This document shows, in pieces, positions 7,192 to 15,020 of a stretch of 22,962 nucleotides of DNA (position 1 is its first letter; every line of letters begins with the position of its first letter). The notes below the pieces were generated by a model. That model was not told where the DNA came from, made no database searches, and saw nothing but the letters and a program-made list of their open reading frames with translations. This DNA is from Pseudomonadota bacterium (lineage in GTDB: Bacteria > Pseudomonadota > Alphaproteobacteria > Sphingomonadales > Sphingomonadaceae). The position numbers and the translations under genes are program-made. The DNA is taken from positions 1 through 22,962 of the forward strand of contig JAFAEG010000082.1 of NCBI GenBank assembly GCA_023424095.1. The letters run 5' to 3'.

Positions 7192-8418
7192 ATGATGCAG
7201 CTCACCACCTTGCCGAATGGCCTGCGGGTCGCCTCGCGCGCGATGCCGGGGTTCGAGACGGTCGCGGTCGGCCTCTATGCCGATGCCGGGTCGCGCCACG
7301 AGCCGGCGGCGTTGAACGGCATCGCCCATCTGTTCGAGCATATGGTGTTCAAGGGCGCGGGCGGCCGCTCGGCCCGCGCGCTGTCCGAGGCGATCGAGGA
7401 TGTCGGCGGCGATCTGAATGCCGCGACCGATCGCGAGGGCACCAGCTTCAGCGCGACGCTCTTGGCGGAGCATCTGCCGCTGGGCGTGGAGATCCTCGCC
7501 GATTTGCTGCTGCGCCCCCATCTCGAGGCCGGGGATCTGGCGCGCGAGCAGGAGGTGGTGCTGCAGGAACTGGCCGAGGCCGAGGATACGCCGTCCGACA
7601 TCATCTTCGACGAATTGTGGACCGCCTCCTTCCCGGACCAGGCTTTGGGCCGCCCGGTGCTGGGCAGTGAAGCCACGGTCCGCGCGATCACCACCGACGA
7701 TCTCGCCGCGTGGCGCGACGCGCATGTCCGCGCCGATTCGCTGATGCTGGTCGCCGCCGGGAAGGTCGATCATGCGCAGCTTGTGGCCTTGGCCGAGGCG
7801 CGGCTGGGGGATGTGAAGCCGGGCATCGCCGCGGGCTTCGAAGCGGGCCAGTTCGGCGGCGGCATGCGCGCGCTCAAGCCTCGCGCGGATCAGGCGCACC
7901 TGACGTTCGCTTATCCCGGCCTGCCTTTGCTGGACGAGAATTATTACGCTCTGCGCCTGTTCGCGGACATTGTCGGCGCGGGCGCTTCGTCGCGGCTCTT
8001 TCAGGCGGTGCGCGAGGAGCGCGGCCTGGCTTATTCGGTCTGGGCCTCGACCGCGCCTTATCAGGATTGCGGCCTGTTCTACGCTTATGCCGCGACCGCG
8101 CGGCGGCAGGCGGCGGGGGCCGTGGCGCTGATGCACGAAGTGCTGGCCGGGGCGGCGCAGGATGCGAACCCGGCCGAACTCGCGCGGGCCAAGGCGCAGG
8201 CCAAGGCCGGGCTGCTGATGAGCCTCGAATCCTCCTGGGGGCAGGCCAATTATGTCGCCCGCATGCTGAGCGCGCGCGGCCGCCTGGTCGAGCCGTCCGA
8301 GATCGTCGCATCAATCGAAGCGGTGGACCTCGATCAGGTCCGCGTCGCCGGAGCCCATATGCTCGCCCACCAGCGCGCCAGCGCGACCATCGGCGTGAGC
8401 GCCGTCCGCGCCGCGTGA
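7192..8418 (+). CDS. M16 (pitrilysin/insulinase) family zinc peptidase
   Basis: A 408-residue single-chain M16 peptidase, related to the mitochondrial processing peptidase beta subunit and bacterial processing-peptidase homologues. The inverted zinc motif HLFEH lies at residues 46-50 and the third ligand Glu126 falls exactly 76 residues after His50, in EVVLQELAEAEDTPSD. The second, non-catalytic half carries the conserved GASSRLFQAVREERGLAYSVWAS segment. The set of catalytic residues is complete, so it should be active; the substrate is unknown. There are two adjacent ATGs, 7192 and 7195, with no strong ribosome site to choose between them. It is a free-standing gene. Confidence 0.93.
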   Translation: MMQLTTLPNGLRVASRAMPGFETVAVGLYADAGSRHEPAALNGIAHLFEHMVFKGAGGRSARALSEAIEDVGGDLNAATDREGTSFSATLLAEHLPLGVEILADLLLRPHLEAGDLAREQEVVLQELAEAEDTPSDIIFDELWTASFPDQALGRPVLGSEATVRAITTDDLAAWRDAHVRADSLMLVAAGKVDHAQLVALAEARLGDVKPGIAAGFEAGQFGGGMRALKPRADQAHLTFAYPGLPLLDENYYALRLFADIVGAGASSRLFQAVREERGLAYSVWASTAPYQDCGLFYAYAATARRQAAGAVALMHEVLAGAAQDANPAELARAKAQAKAGLLMSLESSWGQANYVARMLSARGRLVEPSEIVASIEAVDLDQVRVAGAHMLAHQRASATIGVSAVRAA

Positions 8419-8450
8419 CTTACTCCCGGCCTCTCCCCAAACCCGTCTTG

Positions 8451-8525
8451 CCTGAGCTTGTCGAAGGCCTGCCCTACACTTCGGCGGTGACGGTCAAAGA
8501 AAGGCTGCCCTTCGACAAGCTCAGG
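8451..8525. repeat. REP-like inverted repeat (CTTGTCGAAG type)
   Basis: Two perfect 17-bp inverted arms, CCTGAGCTTGTCGAAGG at 8451-8467 and its complement at 8509-8525, are separated by 41 bases. This core is a familiar dispersed intergenic repeat in sphingomonads and some relatives (recalled, not searched). The right arm ends inside the ribosome binding site region of the next gene (GGGAGG 8524-8529), so the transcribed element would be a large stem-loop in that gene's leader. Confidence 0.88.
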
Positions 8526-8535
8526 GAGGGCGGTC

Positions 8536-9414
8536 GTGGGTAATCAGGCTGGCCTTTTGACGCTGATCGCCGATCCCTGGACGGATTACGGCCTGGTCGA
8601 CAGCGGCCACGGACGAAAGCTCGAACGCTATGGCCGCTACCGCTTCATCCGCCCGGAGCCGCAGGCGATGTGGGCGCCGGCCGCCGACCATTGGGATGCG
8701 GATGGCGAGTTCGTGCCCGGCTCCGACGAGGATGGCGGCGGCAAGTGGCGCTTCGACCGGCCGGTGCCGAAGGAGGGCTGGGACCTGAACTGGGAGGAAG
8801 TCCGCTTCCGCGCGCAGGCGACACCGTTCCGCCACCTGGCTTTCTTCCCCGACATGGCGCCGCAATGGGCGTGGATGCGCGAGCGGCTGGGCGACGGCTC
8901 CGAAGCGCTGAACCTGTTCGGCTATACCGGCGTCGGCAGCCTCGCCATGGCCGCGAAGGGCGCGCGGGTGACCCACGTGGATGCGTCGAAGAAATCGGTC
9001 GAGGCGGGCAAGGCCAATGCGGCTTTGTCCGGCATGGCGGACAGGCCGGTCCGCTGGCTGGTCGACGATGCCGCCAAGTTCGCCGCCCGCGAGGTACGCC
9101 GCCAGCGCCGCTATGACGGCATCATCCTCGATCCGCCCAAATTCGGGCGCGGCCCGGAAGGCGAGGTCTGGCGGCTGGAGGAAGGCCTGCCCGGCCTGAT
9201 CGCCGATTGCGCCCGCCTGCTCGACCGCGACAGCCGCTTCCTCGTCCTCACCGTCTATGCGGTGCGCATGTCGGCGCTGGCGATCGGCGAATTGCTGCGC
9301 CAGGCGACCGCGCATCTCGGCGGCCGGATCGAATGCGGCGACATGGCGGTGCGCGAGGAAGCGCGCGGGTTGCTGCTCCCGACCGCCATCTTCGCCCGCT
9401 GGAGCGGCGATTGA
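8536..9414 (+). CDS. Class I SAM-dependent methyltransferase (RlmI-like)
   Basis: A 292-residue methyltransferase resembling the catalytic part of RlmI-type 23S rRNA cytosine methyltransferases. SAM-binding motif I is LNLFGYTGVGSLAMAAKG (residues 125-142), the acidic loop is VTHVDASKKSVEAGKANA, and motif IV is ILDPPKFGRG (197-206). The N-terminal part is shorter than in RlmI and has no PUA domain, as in many alphaproteobacterial members. An RNA substrate is inferred from the family. GTG 8536 is supported by GGGAGG at 8524-8529. The leader is occupied by the REP-like repeat. Confidence 0.88.
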   Translation: MGNQAGLLTLIADPWTDYGLVDSGHGRKLERYGRYRFIRPEPQAMWAPAADHWDADGEFVPGSDEDGGGKWRFDRPVPKEGWDLNWEEVRFRAQATPFRHLAFFPDMAPQWAWMRERLGDGSEALNLFGYTGVGSLAMAAKGARVTHVDASKKSVEAGKANAALSGMADRPVRWLVDDAAKFAAREVRRQRRYDGIILDPPKFGRGPEGEVWRLEEGLPGLIADCARLLDRDSRFLVLTVYAVRMSALAIGELLRQATAHLGGRIECGDMAVREEARGLLLPTAIFARWSGD

Positions 9415-9902
9415 CGGGCTTGCGCCGGCCCCGGGCAGGTCTGCTCCTGCTCGCGGCGCTGGCGACGGCCTGCGGCCAGGACGCCGCCGCACCGACCGAG
9501 AGCGGGAAGGGCGATGACCGGCCGGGTGCCGTGGCGGTGACCGTGCAGTCGGAGGATGCGGTCGGCGGTGTCCGCCCGGAGCTGAACCTGACCTGCGGCG
9601 AGGGCGATCCGTACCTCATGCTGAAGCTCGTCCGGCAGCCCGCTTCGGTGCCCCCGCCGCGCGGGGTCTTCGGCCATTTCAAGATCGACGACGGCGCGCC
9701 GCAGCGGGTCGAGCTGGCCTGGGGCAATGGCGATGCCTGGACGATCCATGACGATGCCGTCGAGGCCGACCTGGTCCGCCGGATGATCATGGGGCGGAGC
9801 ATCTATTTCCTAGGCCCGGAAGGCACGACCATCCAGCCCTATCGCTGGGACATGGAGCGGCTGGGGCCGACGCTCGACAGTCTTCGCCGGCAATGCGGCT
9901 GA
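9411..9902 (+). CDS. Predicted lipoprotein of unknown function
   Basis: A 163-residue protein not recognised as a member of a named family. The proposed start is TTG 9411, overlapping the methyltransferase stop (TTGA). It gives a typical lipoprotein signal: basic LRRPRAG, hydrophobic LLLLAALATA, then Cys. The mature part contains LTCGEGDPYLMLKLVRQP, GHFKIDDGAPQRVELAWG and a C-terminal Cys (LRRQCG). Two conserved-looking cysteines (in LTCGEG and at the end) might form a disulfide in the periplasm. Its stop is only 4 bases from that of the convergent ccmB. Confidence 0.7.
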   Translation: MTGLRRPRAGLLLLAALATACGQDAAAPTESGKGDDRPGAVAVTVQSEDAVGGVRPELNLTCGEGDPYLMLKLVRQPASVPPPRGVFGHFKIDDGAPQRVELAWGNGDAWTIHDDAVEADLVRRMIMGRSIYFLGPEGTTIQPYRWDMERLGPTLDSLRRQCG

Positions 9903-9906
9903 GCGC

Positions 9907-10548
9907 TTAGTCCCGCCCGGCCCGGATCGCCGCGCCCGCGACGAACGGGGCGCCGGCGACCAGCAGCAGCGAGCTGGCCGCGAGCAGCTCGAGCGCACCG
10001 TCGGCAAAGCCGCGCTCGATCATCCCCGCGCCGAAGATCAGGATCGGAATGGCGAGCGGCAGCACCAGCAGACCGGCCAGCGAGGCGCCGCCCTTCAGGC
10101 TGGCGGTGATCGCGGCGACGCCGAGGGTGAGCGCGGCCAGGCCCGGGGTGCCGATCAGCAGACCAAGTTCCAGCCGCCACAAGGTCTCGTCGGACAGGTT
10201 CATCAGCGCCGAGGCGGGCAAGGCAGCGAGCATCAAAGGCGGGCCGAAGCTCAGCCAGTGGCCGATCAGCTTTGCGGTCGCGATCGCCTCCTCGCTCAGG
10301 TCGCGCAGCGCCAATTGGTCGAGCATGCCGCTGGCCTGATCGGGTGCGATCAGCCGCTCGACCGGCAGCAGGGTGGCCAGCAAGGCCGCCATCCACAGCG
10401 CCCCGCCGCCGGTCCGCGCCAGCAATGGCCCGTCCGGCCCGACCGCGAACGGGAAGAGGGTGGCGACGAGCAGGAAGAAGATGAGCGGCAGGAACAGCGC
10501 GCCGCCGCCGACCGCCAGCCTCAATTCGCGCAGGATGAGCTGGATCAT
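9907..10548 (-). CDS. ccmB: Heme exporter protein CcmB
   Basis: The membrane subunit of the CcmAB ATP-driven complex of cytochrome c maturation system I, which releases holo-CcmE during heme delivery. The 213-residue product has six hydrophobic segments, starts with the typical LILRELRLA, and includes LLPVERLIAPDQASGMLDQLALRDLS, a conserved CcmB signature. The start is ATG 10548, which overlaps the ccmA stop (ATGA); an in-frame GTG at 10557 would extend it by three residues. ccmC is not downstream; the strand switches to the convergent lipoprotein gene. Confidence 0.95.
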   Translation of the reverse strand: MIQLILRELRLAVGGGALFLPLIFFLLVATLFPFAVGPDGPLLARTGGGALWMAALLATLLPVERLIAPDQASGMLDQLALRDLSEEAIATAKLIGHWLSFGPPLMLAALPASALMNLSDETLWRLELGLLIGTPGLAALTLGVAAITASLKGGASLAGLLVLPLAIPILIFGAGMIERGFADGALELLAASSLLLVAGAPFVAGAAIRAGRD

Positions 10549-11120
10549 CCGAGCCACACCTCGTGCGCCTGGCCCAGGCCGAACGGCTGGTGGGTCGCAG
10601 CCAGGATTGCGCCGCCGCCCGCCCGGTGCGCCGCCATCGCCGCCGTCAGCCGCTCCTGCCCGTCGCTGTCGAGGCCGTTAGCCGGCTCGTCCAGCAGCCA
10701 CAGCGGCGCGCCGCTCGCGATCACCCGCGCCAGCGCCGCGCGCTTGCGCTGCCCGGTGGAAAGCATGCGCACCGGAACCTCGGCGAGCCGTGCCAGCCCC
10801 ATCGCCTCTATCGCGAGAGCCGGATCGGCGCCGTCGAGCCGCGCCCAGAAGCCGAGCGCGTCGCCCAGCGTCTGCCTGGCGTCGAGCGCCAGCGTCTCGT
10901 CGGCCAGCGCTGCGCGCGCGCTCGTTACATTGCCCGCGGTGGGGCGAAGCAGGCCGGCGGCGACGCGCAGCAGGCTCGATTTGCCGATGCCGTTGGGGCC
11001 GGCGACCACCGTCGCCTCACCGGGCAGCAGGACGAGGTCGAGTTTCTCGAACAAGGCGCGGCCGCCGCGCACCGCGGTGACGCCCGCGAGCGTCAGAAGG
11101 GCTTCCCCCGCGTCGCTCAC
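10545..11120 (-). CDS. ccmA: Heme exporter ATP-binding protein CcmA
   Basis: The ABC ATPase partner of CcmB in cytochrome c maturation. The 191-residue protein is short, as usual for CcmA. Walker A GPNGIGKSS is at residues 41-49, the signature LSTGQRKRAALAR starts at 120, Walker B LWLLDEP at 140-146, and the H-loop ATHQ is near the C-terminus. The GTG start at 11120 overlaps the stop of the upstream metallopeptidase gene (GTGA). Both ends overlap neighbours, so the three reverse-strand genes form one translational unit. Confidence 0.96.
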   Translation of the reverse strand: MSDAGEALLTLAGVTAVRGGRALFEKLDLVLLPGEATVVAGPNGIGKSSLLRVAAGLLRPTAGNVTSARAALADETLALDARQTLGDALGFWARLDGADPALAIEAMGLARLAEVPVRMLSTGQRKRAALARVIASGAPLWLLDEPANGLDSDGQERLTAAMAAHRAGGGAILAATHQPFGLGQAHEVWLG

Positions 11121-11521
11121 CCGGCGGCATCCTCAAGGCCATGCATGTCGGCGTCCGACAGGCCGAAATGGTGGCCGACCTCGTGGACGATCACATGCGT
11201 GATCAGATCCTCCAGCGCCACCCCGGTCTCGACCCATTCGAGCAAGAGAGCGAGGCGGTAGAGATGGATGGTCGGCGGCAATTCGCCCGACGCCCAGCTG
11301 TTCGCTTCCCGCAGCGAGCGGCCGCTGTAGAGGCCGGTCAGCTCGAACGGCGATTCCAGCTCGAGGCTGGCCAGCACTTCGTCGTCCGCCTCCTCCTCGA
11401 CGCGCAGGACGACATCGCCCATCAGTGCACGAAACTGTTCCGGCAGGCGCGCGATCGCCGCATCGGCAAGCCGTTCGATCGCTTTGGCGTCGGGCGCATA
11501 GGTCTGGCGGGCGGCGGACAT
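11117..11521 (-). CDS. Zincin-like metallopeptidase family protein
   Basis: A 134-residue protein of the small bacterial zincin-like family (COG3824 type). The active-site motif HEVGHHFGLSD lies at residues 113-123 (HExxHHFGxxD, a complete zinc site with Glu114 as general base). Upstream conserved parts are ELTGLYSGRSL and LPPTIHLYRLALL. It is predicted cytoplasmic, with no signal peptide. It is first in the operon with ccmA and ccmB; a link to heme export is only positional. ATG 11521 lies 38 bases from the divergent dehydratase gene. Confidence 0.88.
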   Translation of the reverse strand: MSAARQTYAPDAKAIERLADAAIARLPEQFRALMGDVVLRVEEEADDEVLASLELESPFELTGLYSGRSLREANSWASGELPPTIHLYRLALLLEWVETGVALEDLITHVIVHEVGHHFGLSDADMHGLEDAAG

Positions 11522-11559
11522 GCTATGGCCTTACGGAACGGGCGCGACGGGAGGAAGAG

Positions 11560-11847
11560 GTGAAGCTGACCAACGAACAACGCGAGGCGGCGCTGGCGGA
11601 CTTGCCCGATTGGGCCTGGGACCCGGCCCGCGACGCGATCTTCCGCCGCTTCCGCTTCGCCGACTTCAGCGCCGCCTTCGCCTTCATGACCCGCGTCGCG
11701 CTGGCGGCGGAGCAGGCGGACCACCATCCGGAATGGACGAATGTGTGGAACCGGGTGGACGTGACGCTCACCACCCACGATTCCGACGGCCTGACCGCGA
11801 AAGACGTGGCGCTGGCCAAAAAGATGGACGCGATCGCCGGCGTTTGA
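11560..11847 (+). CDS. phhB: Pterin-4a-carbinolamine dehydratase
   Basis: This enzyme dehydrates 4a-hydroxytetrahydrobiopterin, recycling the cofactor of aromatic amino acid hydroxylases; homologues also act in transcription (DCoH). The 95-residue product has the family motif EQADHHPEWTNVWNRVDVTLTTHDSDGLT (residues 51-79), with the active-site His pair 55-56 and His73. GTG 11560 is chosen because GGAGG (11549-11553) is correctly placed and the product then has the usual length. No aromatic amino acid hydroxylase gene is nearby in the window. Confidence 0.93.
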   Translation: MKLTNEQREAALADLPDWAWDPARDAIFRRFRFADFSAAFAFMTRVALAAEQADHHPEWTNVWNRVDVTLTTHDSDGLTAKDVALAKKMDAIAGV

Positions 11848-11903
11848 GGGCGGCTTGCTCTCCGGCCTTACCCAAACTAGATGCCGGGCCTTCCAGAGCA
11901 TGC

Positions 11904-11994
11904 GGAGCGGTGGCCGAGTGGTCGAAGGCGCTCGCCTGGAAAGTGAGTATACGTCAAAAGCGTATCGAGGGTTCGAATCCCTCCCGCTCCGCCA
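11904..11994 (+). tRNA. tRNA-Ser (anticodon GGA)
   Basis: A full class II tRNA. The acceptor stem is GGAGCGG (11904-11910) pairing with CCGCTCC (11984-11990), with discriminator G and encoded CCA (11992-11994). The anticodon stem-loop has loop CTGGAAA with GGA at 11938-11940. The long variable arm (TACG/CGTA) is typical of Ser. The T arm is GAGGG-TTCGAAT-CCCTC at 11967-11983. It marks the left flank of the accessory island. Confidence 0.97.
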
Positions 11995-12362
11995 CACACC
12001 CGCCTAACTCTGCTCCGCCCACTGGCCGGCGCGCCGGAAAGGCGCGGAACCGCGGTGTTCTCGCTCCTGAAACCGTGTCTCGCCCTGCTTGAAGACCGTC
12101 GCCGGGAGACGTTCCTGCGCCAATTCCGGCGCCGGTCTCTGGCGTTACCGAGCCACACACCGTTTCAGTCCCGGCCTGTTATTCCTGTTATCGCTTTAAT
12201 CGAGGCGACGATGCGGGCGCGCGACCGCGCGGTTGAACCAGAAACCATCGGGTTTCCGCCACTTTCTTCAGCAATCGGCCCAGCACGACGAAAAAATAGC
12301 AGGCCGGGAACAGGTGATAAAATCGGCCGATCAGGCCGCTAAATGCACCATAACAGGCTGTA
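11995..12362. other. Non-coding left end of the island
   Basis: These 368 bases between tRNA-Ser and the recombinase stop contain no gene I can support. Composition becomes more AT-rich from about 12175 (runs such as TTATTCCTGTTATCGCTTTAATC and GACGAAAAAATAGC), unlike the flanking housekeeping DNA. This fits the junction between chromosome and mobile DNA. A 72-codon reverse frame (12188-12406) has no ribosome site and was not called. Confidence 0.5.
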
Positions 12363-13955
12363 TCAGGCCCTGCTGCTGTCAGACCCGAACAACCGACGCT
12401 GCTCATGCCAGTCCAGCGGCGGAGGCGCCGAGAGCAGCGACGCCAGGGTAAGCCCCGGTGGCTGCCGACCCTCGAGGATCATATTTTGAATGTCGGGCGC
12501 GAGGAAAGCGAGCGCCGAAAGCTTGCGAAGATAGGGGTCAGCGATTCCCTTCGCCTCGTCGATGGACGCGCGGGCATCCATCATGTCGATACCGTGCCTG
12601 TCCAGTTCCGCGTGGGCCCGGCGCAGGCCGGCGATCAAGGCGCGATCCGGCCGCGGCTTGCGGACGCCGGCGCCCGCATCGACCAGCCATGTCTTTCCGC
12701 CGCGCGTGCGAAGCTCCAGCGGCGATCGAAACTGGAGGATCGAATCAACAACGGCGCAGCTGTCGGGTGCTTCCACTCGGACAGTCCAGTCTTCGAGGGG
12801 AGGCGTCTCGATATCGATCATGATCCATTCACGATGGAGCTGGATGCGCTTTACGAACGACAGGAGGTCAGCAAGCAGCGCCTCCCGTCTTCCGGACCAG
12901 CGGCGCAGCCGTTCCAACAGGGTTTCCTCGAGCGGGGCGGCGGAGACGCGCGACAGCATGTCGCCCCGAACGGAGCCGCCCGTCAGCAGAGGGGCAGACA
13001 CGTAGTATAGATAATGCCTGCCGTGGCGGTTGCGGGAGTGGGTCGGGGACATGCGATTGCCGTCGGCGTCGAACAGCCGCCCGACAAGCGGTGCCCGGCG
13101 GATGGTGCGCGCGCCGCGCGTGACCGCGTTGCTTGCGAGGCGCGCCTGCACCGCGTCGAACAGCGCCGGGTCGATGATGGCGGGATGCTGGCCCGGATGA
13201 CTTTTGCCCTTGTGGACGATCTCGCCGAGATAGAGCCGGTTGCGCAAAAGGTGGAACAGGGCGCCGCGGCTGAACGACACGCCGCCCCGGGTCCGGCCGC
13301 TAGCGGCGGTCCATCGCTTGGTGACGACGCCCTCGGCGGCAAGAGCGCGAACAAGAGCGTTCACCGAGCCCAGCTCCAGGAAGCGACCGAAGATGGCGCG
13401 GACCAGCTCCGCCTCGGGCTGGATGACGACGAGGGTACGATCTCTCGGTTCGTAGCCGAGCGCCGGCGTTCCCCCCATCCACATGCCCCGGGCCTTGGAC
13501 GCGGCGATCTTGTCCCTGATGCGCTCGCCGGTGACCTCGCGCTCGAACTGGGCAAAAGAGAGCAGCACGTTGAGGGTCAGGCGCCCCATTGAGGAGGTGG
13601 TGTTGAACGCCTGCGTCACGGACACGAACGAGACGCTGTGCCGGTCGAACAACTCCACCATCTTTGCGAAGTCAGCAAGACTGCGGGTGAGGCGGTCGAC
13701 CTTGTAGACGACGATGACGTCCACCTTGCCGACGGCGATGTCCGCCAGCAGGTGAGCAAGGCCCGGCCTGTCCATCGTGCCGCCTGACCAGCCGCCGTCA
13801 TCATAAGCAGTGCGTATTGTGCTCCAGCCCTCGCCCTTCTGGGAGGCGATGTAAGCCTCGCAGGCCTCGCGCTGCGCATCGAGGCTGTTGAACGACTGGT
13901 CGAGACCTTCCTTCGTGCTCTTGCGCGTGTAGATCGCGCAGCGCAGCCTTGTCAT
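12363..13955 (-). CDS. Large serine recombinase
   Basis: A 530-residue site-specific DNA recombinase. The N-terminal resolvase domain (about 1-155) has the nucleophile Ser13 in YTRKSTKEGLDQSFNSLDAQ, the catalytic Arg cluster in YKVDRLTRS (84-92), and the helix-E region LLSFAQFEREVTGERIRDKI. A Recombinase domain follows (about 165-275: LGYEPRD..., FHLLRNRLYLGEIVHKGKSHPGQHPAIID). The region where phage serine integrases carry a Cys4 zinc ribbon has no cysteines here (RLFDADGNRMSPTHSRNRHGRHYLYY). The active-site residues look intact. ATG 13955 overlaps the DUF2924 stop (ATGA). It is probably the integrase or excisionase of the island. Confidence 0.95.
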   Translation of the reverse strand: MTRLRCAIYTRKSTKEGLDQSFNSLDAQREACEAYIASQKGEGWSTIRTAYDDGGWSGGTMDRPGLAHLLADIAVGKVDVIVVYKVDRLTRSLADFAKMVELFDRHSVSFVSVTQAFNTTSSMGRLTLNVLLSFAQFEREVTGERIRDKIAASKARGMWMGGTPALGYEPRDRTLVVIQPEAELVRAIFGRFLELGSVNALVRALAAEGVVTKRWTAASGRTRGGVSFSRGALFHLLRNRLYLGEIVHKGKSHPGQHPAIIDPALFDAVQARLASNAVTRGARTIRRAPLVGRLFDADGNRMSPTHSRNRHGRHYLYYVSAPLLTGGSVRGDMLSRVSAAPLEETLLERLRRWSGRREALLADLLSFVKRIQLHREWIMIDIETPPLEDWTVRVEAPDSCAVVDSILQFRSPLELRTRGGKTWLVDAGAGVRKPRPDRALIAGLRRAHAELDRHGIDMMDARASIDEAKGIADPYLRKLSALAFLAPDIQNMILEGRQPPGLTLASLLSAPPPLDWHEQRRLFGSDSSRA

Positions 13956-14341
13956 GCCGCGTCCCTCAGGCCGAAGAAGCGCGGACCGTTCCAGCGCGTA
14001 CCGGTGATGGCCCTCGCAATCTCCGACAGGCTTTTCCAGTGCCGCCCGGCATAGAGAAAGCCGTCAGTCACGGCCTCCACCTCGTGCCGGGCACCTTTCC
14101 ACTCCCGTGCGATCAGCGAGCCCGGGGCGAGGCGGGTCTCGTGCGCCGCCGCACTGCCGCGCAAGAGGCGTCGGGTCGCCCGGTCAAGACCGCCTTCCAG
14201 CCCTGCCTGTATGCGCCAAGCCAGGACACGGCGGAGCAGGTCGGCAGAGCGAAGCCGGGGCGGCGCGCCATAGCGCCGCCCCCATTCCTCGCGGAGCTCA
14301 TTCAGCGACGCGGTCTCCAGCGTCGCGATCAACCCGGTCAC
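13952..14341 (-). CDS. DUF2924 family protein
   Basis: A 129-residue protein of the DUF2924 family, which in alphaproteobacteria is almost always encoded directly before a large serine recombinase. Typical features are LNELREEWGRRYGAPPRLRSADLLRRVLAWRIQ at the N-terminus, GSLIAREWKGARHEVEAVTDGFLYAGRHWKSLSEIARAITGTRWNGPRFFGLR at the C-terminus, and strong basic character. The C-terminal part resembles a small DNA-contacting module often seen in such mobile loci. A role as recombination accessory or directionality protein is inference. The start is GTG 14341, overlapping the DUF3489 stop (GTGA). Confidence 0.92.
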   Translation of the reverse strand: MTGLIATLETASLNELREEWGRRYGAPPRLRSADLLRRVLAWRIQAGLEGGLDRATRRLLRGSAAAHETRLAPGSLIAREWKGARHEVEAVTDGFLYAGRHWKSLSEIARAITGTRWNGPRFFGLRDAA

Positions 14342-14634
14342 GCCACGTCCGCCGCGCCGACGCGATAGACGCGGCCCGCATCGGTCTTCTCCGACGAGAC
14401 CGGCTTGCCGAGCTTCTTCTTCACCGTCCCGGCAAGAAACCCGCGGACCGAATGGGCCTGCCAGCCGGTCGCTGCCATCATTGCGTCGATCGTCGCGCCG
14501 CCGGGGCGGGTCAGCAAGGCGATCACCGTGTCGGACTTCGTGGTCTTCGCGGCCGGGATCGAGCTGCTCCCAGTCGGCTTCGCAGGCTTCCGGCCCTTCA
14601 CCGACGCCTGGGGGCTGGTCTTATTGTTCGTCAT
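14338..14634 (-). CDS. DUF3489 family protein
   Basis: A 98-residue basic protein of the DUF3489 family. A low-complexity Lys/Ser/Pro N-terminus (residues 1-34) is followed by a compact helix-turn-helix-like domain: TKSDTVIALLTRPGGATIDAMMAATGWQAHSVRGFLAG, then a wing-like KKLGKPVSSEKTDAGRVYRV. It likely binds DNA. It is the first gene of the DUF3489-DUF2924-recombinase operon, with a near-perfect ribosome site AAAGGAGG just upstream of ATG 14634. Regulator or recombination-directionality function is inference. Confidence 0.92.
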   Translation of the reverse strand: MTNNKTSPQASVKGRKPAKPTGSSSIPAAKTTKSDTVIALLTRPGGATIDAMMAATGWQAHSVRGFLAGTVKKKLGKPVSSEKTDAGRVYRVGAADVA

Positions 14635-15020
14635 GTCTGCCTCCTTTGAAGCGGCGGGATCGCCGCACTGCCGCAGGCCCCGGCGACACTGGCGTGGCGG
14701 GGCTGCCGCGGGAGCCTGAGGCCCCGGAAGCAGGATGACACACGCTCTGGCGGCGCGCGAAGTCCAGTCCTTTCAGCGCAACGCGCGCAACTCTTTGGAC
14801 TTGCCTATCCGGGAGAAGAGAGCACATTGGCCGCGCTCCCGTGAGAACGGGGGTGGGGCGTGGAAACCCCTCTAGTCTGCTCGGTCAACAGCATTTGCTG
14901 ACGGCCGGGTGGCATGCGCGCATGTCCAGCCGGCTTGCCGGTAAAGGCGTATGCGCCTGTGACTAGCAGGTTTCCAACATCCGGCTTTGGCCGTCGCCCC
15001 GAGAGGACATAGGAGCGACG
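14635..15020. other. Palindrome-rich divergent intergenic region
   Basis: These 386 bases lie between the divergent recombinase operon and the nuclease-like gene. No gene is supported. The region is full of small perfect hairpins: GCGGCG-GGAT-CGCCGC (14651-14666), CCCGT-GAGA-ACGGG (14838-14851), CAGCA-TT-TGCTG (14889-14900), CATGCGCGCATG (14913-14924), CCGGC-TT-GCCGG (14930-14941) and AGGCG-TATG-CGCCT (14945-14958). A direct repeat AGGCCCCGG occurs at 14675 and 14719. It may hold promoters of both operons, operator sites, a recombinase crossover site or a structured RNA. Confidence 0.55.

Noticed and set aside
11877..12158. Reverse-strand frames across the tRNA-Ser gene (products with GGIRTLDTLL or GRDSNPRYAF)
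   Set aside because: These are the well-known spurious translations of antisense tRNA-Ser, which recur in databases as false proteins.
12188..12406. 72-codon reverse frame between the tRNA and the recombinase
   Set aside because: It starts inside the recombinase 3' end, has no ribosome site and no recognisable pattern.
14635..15020. CRISPR array or retron
   Set aside because: The palindromes are all different with no regular spacer length, and no Cas or reverse transcriptase gene is in the window.
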